This document shows positions 1 to 4,924 of a DNA stretch of 13,692 bases, in pieces (the first letter of the stretch is position 1; each line of letters begins with the position of its first letter). The notes beneath the pieces are model-generated. The model saw only the letters and a list, made by a program, of their open reading frames with translations. It did not search any database and was not told where the DNA came from. The position numbers were made by a program, and so were the translations under genes. Origin of the DNA: Nitrospirota bacterium (GTDB lineage: Bacteria > NPL-UPA2 > JAGMAN01). The stretch spans positions 1-13,692 of the forward strand of contig JAUWHM010000116.1 in the NCBI GenBank assembly GCA_030605915.1, read 5' to 3'.

Positions 1-955
1 ACTGGAACTCTACCGTGCCGCGTTCAGAAAAAACTATACCTTTTATCTGTCTGTCAAGCATCTCATCTGCCCCCGACTCAGCGATATCAACGATATCATG
101 ATACTTGGTCACCATTGCCGGCAAATCCCTCATGGCCACGAAGCGGAGCGGTTTGGGCCCTATTATCTCAATTCCGCCCTCGGCCACGATAAGACATCTA
201 TTGAAAAATAGCTGATCTTTTTTGCCAGAGGTGTCAAGGGTAGCCTTCCCCTTGACATAGAAAATGGTGTCCTTGTAGGGGGGACCCTTATCGTGCTTGA
301 AAACAGTGTCCTCATTGCGAGGTTCATAGTTAATCCCGGGGAAATTATTTGGGTCTTCATAGTAAGCCATATCCACCACTGGGATAGGCACGACGAATCC
401 CTCAGTAACTTCTCCATCAATGGTCACGTCTGGAGGGGTGGGATCAGCTGGATCATAATCAATAAGAACGCTGCCGTTGGCATGGACGTCTCCTCCCTCC
501 CCTGCCTCCCCTGTGACCGTTCCAGAGGCAGTGTCATTGCCTATGTCAGTACCAGAAAGCAGAGCATATCTAAACTCGGGAGGGACTAATTCGGCCGAGA
601 CCACCCTCTTAGCGATTGCTCCTTGAGTAGCCGATTGTACCTCTGCGGTAGAAGTGAGAGTGACCACGCCGGTTGTTTCATCTTTCACAAATTCTACTGA
701 GTAACAGCCGGCCCCTAAGTCCTCTGAAGTCCCGAACCATTCAGTATTCTGAGCCAAATATTGCTTTATTCCTCTTTCCATACCAGCCTCAGCGATATAC
801 AGTGCCTGAGTAGAAGCCTTCTGGTTGGTGGCAATCTTAAACTCAGTATCCATAGAAAACAGGAATATGGCTCCCAAGGTTAACAGGATAAATAGTACTG
901 AGAAGGCAACAATAGCTGCCATCCCCTTCTCATCTCTAATTCTATTTACATACAT
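1..955 (-). CDS. PilX-like minor pilin / pilus assembly protein, partial (C-terminus beyond window)
   Basis: This open frame of 318 codons runs from an ATG at 955 off the left edge without a stop. The start follows a GAGGGG-type ribosome site at about 962-967. The N-terminus has a basic leader, a processing-like site after G11 (EKG|MAAIV), and a hydrophobic helix at about residues 13-34. These are followed by ALYIAEAGMERG at about 51-62, the hallmark of PilX N-terminal-domain proteins. The +5 residue is Val, not Glu, as is usual for PilX/GspK-type tip subunits (family knowledge). Residues from about 150 onward are Gly- and Asp-rich and beta-strand-like and are not recognised. As the last gene seen of a FimT-PilV-PilW-PilX set, it probably belongs to the tip complex of a type IV pilus or type II secretion pseudopilus. 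Family is secure, exact role inferred. Confidence 0.8.
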   Translation of the reverse strand, partial: MYVNRIRDEKGMAAIVAFSVLFILLTLGAIFLFSMDTEFKIATNQKASTQALYIAEAGMERGIKQYLAQNTEWFGTSEDLGAGCYSVEFVKDETTGVVTLTSTAEVQSATQGAIAKRVVSAELVPPEFRYALLSGTDIGNDTASGTVTGEAGEGGDVHANGSVLIDYDPADPTPPDVTIDGEVTEGFVVPIPVVDMAYYEDPNNFPGINYEPRNEDTVFKHDKGPPYKDTIFYVKGKATLDTSGKKDQLFFNRCLIVAEGGIEIIGPKPLRFVAMRDLPAMVTKYHDIVDIAESGADEMLDRQIKGIVFSERGTVEFQ

Positions 956-1023
956 ATTTTTCCCCTCACCACGGACTTTACTGATTGCTTACCTCGCATA
1001 TTCCTCGGATGAAGAGATGCTCT
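946..1023 (-). pseudogene. Remnant of the original 3' end of the PilW-like gene
   Basis: Read on the minus strand in the PilW frame, this stretch encodes RASLHPRNM, identical to the C-terminus of the intact PilW-like gene at 1588-2121. It then continues as about 16 further codons to a TAA at 946-948. That stop overlaps the PilX-like start at 955 by 10 nt, the kind of junction expected in a compact pilin operon. I infer that this is the ancestral pilW tail, cut off from its gene when the toxin-antitoxin cassette arrived. It has no start of its own and is not expected to be translated separately. Confidence 0.6.
997..1023. repeat. 27-bp direct repeat, copy A, flanking the toxin-antitoxin cassette
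   Basis: This copy matches 1591-1617 at 25 of 27 positions in the same orientation. The differences are 1006 versus 1600 and 1021 versus 1615. Both fall at third codon positions of the PilW frame and are synonymous (CCG/CCA for Pro, AGA/AGG for Arg). The copies lie 594 bp apart and bracket exactly the two toxin-antitoxin genes. Confidence 0.85.
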
Positions 1024-1030
1024 GGTATAG

Positions 1031-1246
1031 CTATATCGCCACCTGATGCAGTTGCTCACTCTTTGCGTCCACATCCTTAATCAGGCTCTGAATTAAATCT
1101 ACCTCATTCTCACCGAAATATGACTCCCCGCATTGCTGACAAATCAATGCGGGCACATTGTCAATCACCAGATGATAATCCTTCCGGCTGATCGCGTATG
1201 AAGTCTCACCTGGCTTCATATCCCCTTTACAATAGTGGCATTCCAT
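1031..1246 (-). CDS. YgiT-type (MqsA-like) zinc-finger antitoxin, short form
   Basis: The protein has 71 residues with two CxxC pairs, C3-C6 and C36-C39, the zinc ligands of the YgiT/MqsA N-terminal domain. In MqsA this domain binds the toxin, and a C-terminal helix-turn-helix binds DNA. Here only about 30 residues follow the second CxxC pair, ending in an acidic helix-like tail, so no DNA-binding domain is visible. The start at 1246 is chosen over an upstream in-frame ATG at 1288 because GAGGTGA lies 5 nt before it and because the family begins at the first CxxC. The gene follows the DUF4258 gene by 5 nt, and its ribosome site overlaps the toxin stop, implying coupled translation. DUF4258-YgiT pairing is a known toxin-antitoxin arrangement; neutralisation here is inferred. 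Confidence 0.8.
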   Translation of the reverse strand: MECHYCKGDMKPGETSYAISRKDYHLVIDNVPALICQQCGESYFGENEVDLIQSLIKDVDAKSEQLHQVAI

Positions 1247-1251
1247 ATTAC

Positions 1252-1258
1252 TCACCTC
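1252..1258 (-). promoter_or_regulatory. Ribosome-binding site of the antitoxin, overlapping the toxin stop codon
   Basis: GAGGTGA on the minus strand lies 5 nt before the antitoxin ATG at 1246. Its TGA is the stop codon of the upstream DUF4258 gene. A ribosome terminating on the toxin is therefore placed directly on the antitoxin start. This site also decides the antitoxin start. Confidence 0.7.
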
Positions 1259-1572
1259 TTCTTTCTTTGTTTGAAGCCATCTTCCCATTCACCTTCCGTT
1301 GGAATATACGCAGTAATGATAGCCAAATAGTCAGGTTTTGGAGAACAAACAACGTGAACAACACGCTTGAATGCAGTCTCTCCAGCCATTAAACAACTAT
1401 GGCCTCTTTCGTCTTCAGGATAGTCTTCAATAATCTCTCCATGCTTAACCACGGTCTTGACTTCATCCTTCGATATCATTCTGTCAGGTTTATTCATCTG
1501 CTGTAAAGCATGAAGAGTGTAAAGAACTTTCTTTTCAGATGCCTCAATAATAGTTTTCTTAAAATCATCCAT
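1252..1572 (-). CDS. DUF4258 domain protein, predicted toxin of a toxin-antitoxin pair
   Basis: This 106-residue protein matches the DUF4258 pattern throughout. It has an N-terminal helix with H21 in a LHALQQM segment, the core GEIIEDYPEDERG at 45-57 followed by HSCL, a strand with H73 (RVVHVV), and ITAYIP at 86-91 followed by EGEWE. The C-terminus is strongly basic (KQRKKR). DUF4258 proteins are often encoded just upstream of short YgiT-type zinc-finger proteins and are regarded as toxins, probably acting on RNA or translation; the target cannot be read here. The ATG at 1572 is preceded by ACGAGGA at longer than ideal spacing. The pair is co-directional with the pilin genes, lies 15 nt after the PilW stop, and is bracketed by a 27-bp direct repeat, so it is a late insertion into the pilin operon. 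Confidence 0.8.
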   Translation of the reverse strand: MDDFKKTIIEASEKKVLYTLHALQQMNKPDRMISKDEVKTVVKHGEIIEDYPEDERGHSCLMAGETAFKRVVHVVCSPKPDYLAIITAYIPTEGEWEDGFKQRKKR

Positions 1573-1587
1573 ACAAAGAAATCCTCG

Positions 1588-2121
1588 TTACATATTCCTT
1601 GGATGAAGAGATGCCCTCACCGTAGTTGAATGGCCTTTGTTCTCTATGGTCAGGTTTATGGTAATTAGATGGATATTGGCAAGCTCTTCCTGGTCTACCG
1701 GAATACTTAAAACGGTGCCATCGCTCTTTCGATATTCCAGAGCAAAACCTTGCACATACTCAGCTACTGGTTCTCCTTCGGCCATTGTAGCATCCTTTCT
1801 GGTAAGGTTCTCTCCCACTAATGAATAAGTTATCTTCTCGTTATCATCTGCTATACCAGGACTATCACCGAGGCCATCCTTCCACCAGAAATAAATCAAT
1901 TCGCCTGCAGCGTCATAAACTTCCCTGGTTTCTCTTATCTCATGCGTCATTCGCTCCATGGCAATTCTGGCGTTCTGAACCACCTCCGCTCGGGTATCTT
2001 CAAACTTCCAGCTCTTCACAGCTACCTGGAGAATATTATACATGGGCAGCATTATGATACCCAAAATGGCCATGGCTACTAAGAGTTCTACTAAAGTTAC
2101 TGCTCTTTGATTTAATCTCAT
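1588..2121 (-). CDS. PilW/GspJ-like minor pseudopilin (prepilin N-terminal methylation domain)
   Basis: This 177-residue protein has a short basic leader and a type III signal-type site RA|VTLVELL. The -1 residue is A7 rather than the usual Gly, and the +5 Glu is present. A hydrophobic helix spans about 8-30, followed by a segment (KSWKFEDTRAEVVQNARIAMERMTHEIRE pattern, about 37-66) typical of PilW/GspJ proteins. The rest is a beta-rich globular domain ending in a TTVRASLHPRN tail. It would be processed by prepilin peptidase and join the minor-pilin tip complex. The ATG at 2121 has no visible Shine-Dalgarno site; the 10 nt before it are AT-rich and abut a palindromic element at 2131-2238. The last nine codons are duplicated downstream of the toxin-antitoxin pair. 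Confidence 0.82.
   Translation of the reverse strand: MRLNQRAVTLVELLVAMAILGIIMLPMYNILQVAVKSWKFEDTRAEVVQNARIAMERMTHEIRETREVYDAAGELIYFWWKDGLGDSPGIADDNEKITYSLVGENLTRKDATMAEGEPVAEYVQGFALEYRKSDGTVLSIPVDQEELANIHLITINLTIENKGHSTTVRASLHPRNM
1591..1617. repeat. 27-bp direct repeat, copy B, inside the 3' end of the PilW-like gene
   Basis: This copy encodes the last nine residues of the intact PilW-like protein, directly followed by its TAA stop at 1588-1590. It matches 997-1023 at 25 of 27 bases. After the repeat both copies continue with CGAGG if the TAA triplet is treated as a 3-base insertion here; that extension is short and may be chance. Confidence 0.85.
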
Positions 2122-2130
2122 TTCGTAATT

Positions 2131-2238
2131 ACAAGAATTGTAGGGGTTTGATTCACCCCTCAGGCCCTGAGGGGCCTCCGGGGCTCTGAACGGGTCAAAC
2201 CCGGCGGTCGGATAAATCCGACCACTACAAAATTCTGT
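2131..2238. mobile_element. 108-bp palindromic MITE-like element between the PilV- and PilW-like genes
   Basis: The ends are imperfect terminal inverted repeats of 13-14 bp (2131-2143 and 2225-2238). Inside are a second inverted pair, GGGTTTGA at 2144-2151 with TCAAACCC at 2195-2202, and two near-perfect hairpins. One hairpin is CCCCTCAGG / CCTGAGGGG at 2156-2174, the other GGTCGGAT / ATCCGACC at 2206-2223. It has no coding capacity. GTAGGGG...CTAC palindromes of this type are dispersed in many environmental genomes (general knowledge). The element fills most of the 124-bp gap, 8 bp after the PilV stop and 9 bp before the PilW start. Its strong hairpins could affect mRNA stability or readthrough. 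No clear target-site duplication is visible. Confidence 0.65.
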
Positions 2239-2246
2239 TGCCTCAT

Positions 2247-2738
2247 CTAATAATTAGCTACAATAGTCACCAGCTCCACATCCCGCATATTGTCATGGGA
2301 CACGGTTACTGTTACCATTTTGTAATCAGTTGGTGGGCTTGTAGCTAATCCCCATTGGTTGCCAGAGAGCTCGGCATAGTCGACCTCGACTTGACGCCCG
2401 AAGCCAGAGAAGTCAGGCATGCCAGCGGTGCCGTCCATTGCGTTGCCATCAATATCCTCAGGAGGGCTCTTCGGGCCCCAATCATCATAATCATCCACAT
2501 CATCAAAGTCCTTCCTGAAACTCTCTCCATCAGGAGAAGAGGGATCTTCAAAAGCTTTCCCCTTTATCTCCTCCATCATATCTTCAGCTAAGTTGGTAGC
2601 CCGGGTGTAAAGCGTAGCCAGTTGTCCTTCCTTGCTTCCGGTAGGGAACATGATGAGGAGGGGAGCTAAACACACCGAGAGAAGCACCATGGCAATGATT
2701 ACCTCAACATAGGTGAAACCGCTTTCCTGCTTATTCAT
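2247..2738 (-). CDS. PilV/GspI-like minor pseudopilin
   Basis: This 163-residue protein has a 7-residue leader ending ESG, cleavage site G7|FTYVE with the +5 Glu, and a hydrophobic helix at about 8-31. The mature domain has TNLAEDMMEEIKGKAF at about 48-63, which resembles the ATNLAQ-type helix of PilV/GspI proteins. An Asp-rich stretch at 77-86 (DFDDVDDYDD) is common in this prepilin group and could bind a metal. The C-terminal part is beta-rich (MVTVTVSHDN at about 141-150). The ATG at 2738 has only a weak AAGAGA-type ribosome site. It follows the FimT-like gene by 56 nt and precedes a MITE-like element. It probably contributes to the pilus or pseudopilus tip complex. Pilus and type II secretion versions cannot be told apart from this window. 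Confidence 0.82.
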   Translation of the reverse strand: MNKQESGFTYVEVIIAMVLLSVCLAPLLIMFPTGSKEGQLATLYTRATNLAEDMMEEIKGKAFEDPSSPDGESFRKDFDDVDDYDDWGPKSPPEDIDGNAMDGTAGMPDFSGFGRQVEVDYAELSGNQWGLATSPPTDYKMVTVTVSHDNMRDVELVTIVANY

Positions 2739-2794
2739 TTCTTCATTCTCTTTTTAAGATAGGAAAGACAGGACATCGCCTTTCTTGCTAAATG

Positions 2795-3241
2795 TCAGGG
2801 AGACGTTATCCTGACATGGCCGGTGGTTGCCTTCACCTCTATGGTGCGGGTTCCCTCTGCGTTCTGAATCCTAACTGAATTCTGCCCAACTGGGACGAAG
2901 GTAGCATTGCCGAAGGGGCCGAAGGCTACCTCGAGATTGTCCAGAACCTCAATTCCCTCATCTATCTGCCAGTAACTATCCCGCACCGCCTTCCAGCCTT
3001 CTATGGCATAGGTATCATCGCTCGTGTAAAATTCGATGGCTCGCTGTTGATGATCAGTAATGGCCCTCTGATGGTAGAGCCTGAGAGCTGAGGCAATTCT
3101 ACGGGCATTACCATCCAACTTCAGCGAATCCAGCAATCGACCATAGGTAGGCATGGCCAAGAAGGCCAATGTCCCAATTATGGCCAGGACCACAAGCAAT
3201 TCCACTAAAGTAAACCCGCTGTCCTTCTTAAGGCCTATCAT
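2795..3241 (-). CDS. FimT/GspH-like pseudopilin
   Basis: This 148-residue protein has the leader MIGLKKDSG, the classic cleavage site G9|FTLVELLVVLAIIG, +5 Glu, and a hydrophobic helix at about 10-29. A segment with NARRIASALRLYHQRAITD follows at about 41-59, as in FimT/GspH proteins, then a beta-rich domain ending VKATTGHVRI, which fits their usual close. An in-frame ATG at 3289 would add 16 residues, but 3241 is preferred. GAGGAG lies 6 nt upstream of it, the leader length is then normal, and the longer version would start inside the promoter at 3261-3289. It is the first gene of the pilin operon. Processing by prepilin peptidase and assembly at the pilus tip are inferred from the family. 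Confidence 0.85.
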   Translation of the reverse strand: MIGLKKDSGFTLVELLVVLAIIGTLAFLAMPTYGRLLDSLKLDGNARRIASALRLYHQRAITDHQQRAIEFYTSDDTYAIEGWKAVRDSYWQIDEGIEVLDNLEVAFGPFGNATFVPVGQNSVRIQNAEGTRTIEVKATTGHVRITSP

Positions 3242-3247
3242 GAGTAA

Positions 3248-3253
3248 CTCCTC
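3248..3253 (-). promoter_or_regulatory. Ribosome-binding site deciding the FimT-like start
   Basis: GAGGAG on the minus strand lies 6 nt before the ATG at 3241. It supports the shorter of two in-frame starts. Confidence 0.7.
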
Positions 3254-3260
3254 ACTATAA

Positions 3261-3289
3261 AGTATACTCTCTCCACGACGATTTGTCAA
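3261..3289 (-). promoter_or_regulatory. Sigma70-type promoter of the pseudopilin operon
   Basis: On the minus strand TTGACA (3289-3284) is followed by a 17-bp spacer and TATACT (3266-3261). That is a perfect -35, optimal spacing and one mismatch in the -10. Transcription would start near 3252-3255, giving a leader of only about 11-14 nt that begins at or within the ribosome site. It lies in the gap between the glycosylation cluster and the first pilin gene, so the pilin genes can be transcribed independently. Confidence 0.65.
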
Positions 3290-3305
3290 GGATAGAGGAT
3301 TTCAA

Positions 3306-3326
3306 AAATTTCAAAAATTGAAATTT
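3306..3326. repeat. AT-rich perfect inverted repeat after the glycosylation cluster
   Basis: AAATTTCAA and TTGAAATTT are separated by AAA, 4 bp downstream of the stop of the last glycosylation gene on the minus strand. The stem has only two G:C pairs and is followed by short T-rich sequence, so it would be a weak intrinsic terminator. It could instead be a regulator-binding palindrome just upstream of the pilin promoter. Function unproven. Confidence 0.35.
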
Positions 3327-3330
3327 CAGC

Positions 3331-4902
3331 TTAGCAGAAGACATTTTGCTTCTCAAACTGATGGGCGAACTTATCGATGAGCGGTCTATTCTCAGGTATG
3401 TCTCTTATGAAGATAAGGGCTACCTCATCTTGATAGATAAGCTTCCAATCTCGGGCTGTCTCCAGAAGATGGCGAAGCTGGCTGCGGCTTGGCTCCTGAT
3501 CAAGGAGAACGAAGTTAATGTCATATTTATAGAGGACTTCCCTCCATCCCGGCTGGCCGAAAACTACTGCGAAATCGTCCCTGTAGATCTCTTCCCCGTA
3601 AAGGTCAATGGTTCTCCCATCAATGAAGACCTTGTGTTTTGGAAACAGTCTCCAGATGAGGTAGCCTCCCCAGTGGTGCAGATTATACATATTCCCGGGC
3701 AATTGGTTCTCTTCTATAAACTGCGCCGCTCCAATCGGGTACTGGCTTTCGTCCACGCCCAGGCCAAAGTTTGGGTTTCGAACTCTACCCAGGATAGCGC
3801 TACCAGCCACCGCTATGAGTAGTAACCAGATAAGAAGTCCCTGAAGCGGTCTTCCTATCTCTCTATTCAGGAAAGTGGGCTTGCTGCCTCCTATTCCTTC
3901 CTTCCTCCTCAAAAGGCGGGGCGCAGCTATCTGGATATGTTTAGCCAGAATGGGAGATGCTACCAGAGCAAAGAGAGCGATGTTCCTGCGGCTGGAAAAA
4001 GCTAAATAGGTGAAGATAACTATGAGAAGAAGATCGGTTGCCTCCAGGCTTCTCAGCGACCAAGCCATAGCTAAAACGGTGAGAGCAAGCATGAAGAGAT
4101 AATCTGGATACTGTGATAGCTGGGGAGGAGTCCATTCCACAATAGCACTCACGAAATAGCGGTTTCTGAAAAGTTGCATGGGAAAGAGAAGGGTGCGGTA
4201 AGTATTCGGATTGATGAAGGAGACTCCCAGACAAGCGAAGAAAGTCATAGTCAAATAAACTGCCTTTCTTTTATCCGACCTCCAGCCAAGACGGCCCCCT
4301 ATAAGTAATTTTACCAATTCGCCAGAAAGATGAATACCTATCATCATCAGTCCCAGAAAGAAACCACCGTGCAGATTGACCCAAATTAGAGACAGAAGAG
4401 CAAGAAGATAGAGATAGTTTTTTTCCTTCTCTGTATAGAGGCGCAGCAGATAAAGGAAGAGAACGAGGAGGAAAAAAGAAAAGAGGTGAGGGCGGACAAT
4501 CCACCTCCGGCTTGAGGCCAGGCAAGCCAGAAAAGTAACAACTATAGCCAGGAGAAGATTTACCTCTCTATCTAAGATAAGCTTGAGCAGAAGAGCAAAG
4601 GTGGCTCCTAAAACGGCGGCCTTGAGGAGAATCAGCCCGTTTAAGCCACCTAACCGGTAAACAAGATAAAGGAGCACTTCACCAAACCAGTCGTGGGCAA
4701 TCCAGGGACGGGAGCCAGCCGTAAAGGAGAATGGGTCAAAGTGTGGAACCTGACGGCTCTCAAAGATATATTCTCCTGCTTTCAAGTGCAACCAGATATC
4801 GTAACCACTTATCTTGGTAATGGCCAACATAAATACCAGCCCGAAGACGAAGAGGTAACCCATCGTGCACTTCATTCTATCGTCCATTTCATCTGAATTC
4901 AT
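3331..4902 (-). CDS. Uncharacterised GT-C-like multi-pass membrane protein
   Basis: This 523-residue protein has about 10-11 hydrophobic segments up to residue 371 and a soluble C-terminal domain of about 150 residues. The first extracytoplasmic loop has YDIWLHLKAGEYI (34-46) and DPFSFTAGSRPWIAHDWFGE (56-75). Conserved acidic and aromatic residues there, including D35 and D71, occupy the place of the GT-C catalytic loop. Further landmarks are VNLHGGF (175-181), SSRRN (303-307), and HWGGYLIW plus VFIDGR (410-417, 425-430). I recognise this as a recurring unnamed family in environmental and deltaproteobacterial genomes; membrane glycosyl transfer from a polyprenyl-phosphate sugar is inferred from topology and context. 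The ATG at 4902 follows AGGAG at 8 nt. It sits 22 nt after the fused glycosyltransferase-methyltransferase gene and closes the cluster. Confidence 0.7.
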   Translation of the reverse strand: MNSDEMDDRMKCTMGYLFVFGLVFMLAITKISGYDIWLHLKAGEYIFESRQVPHFDPFSFTAGSRPWIAHDWFGEVLLYLVYRLGGLNGLILLKAAVLGATFALLLKLILDREVNLLLAIVVTFLACLASSRRWIVRPHLFSFFLLVLFLYLLRLYTEKEKNYLYLLALLSLIWVNLHGGFFLGLMMIGIHLSGELVKLLIGGRLGWRSDKRKAVYLTMTFFACLGVSFINPNTYRTLLFPMQLFRNRYFVSAIVEWTPPQLSQYPDYLFMLALTVLAMAWSLRSLEATDLLLIVIFTYLAFSSRRNIALFALVASPILAKHIQIAAPRLLRRKEGIGGSKPTFLNREIGRPLQGLLIWLLLIAVAGSAILGRVRNPNFGLGVDESQYPIGAAQFIEENQLPGNMYNLHHWGGYLIWRLFPKHKVFIDGRTIDLYGEEIYRDDFAVVFGQPGWREVLYKYDINFVLLDQEPSRSQLRHLLETARDWKLIYQDEVALIFIRDIPENRPLIDKFAHQFEKQNVFC

Positions 4903-4924
4903 GGATGTTTCTCCTAAGTCCTAA

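Noticed and set aside
1024..1586. Toxin-antitoxin genes as part of a larger integrative element
   Set aside because: Between the two 27-bp repeats there is room only for the two small genes; no integrase, transposase or other cargo is present.
2126..2256. TAATTA at 2126-2131 and 2251-2256 as a target-site duplication of the palindromic element
   Set aside because: The right copy is 12 bp beyond the element's end and inside the PilV coding region, and the hexamer is AT-rich and self-complementary, so chance is likely.
3306..3326. Inverted repeat as a strong intrinsic terminator
   Set aside because: The stem is almost all A:T and there is no long U tract, so it is listed only as an inverted repeat of unknown role.
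3346..3822. Plus-strand ORF of 158 codons antisense to the membrane protein at 3331-4902
   Set aside because: It lies wholly opposite a gene with clear family motifs and membrane segments. Its own translation shows no recognisable domain and nothing suggests a promoter.
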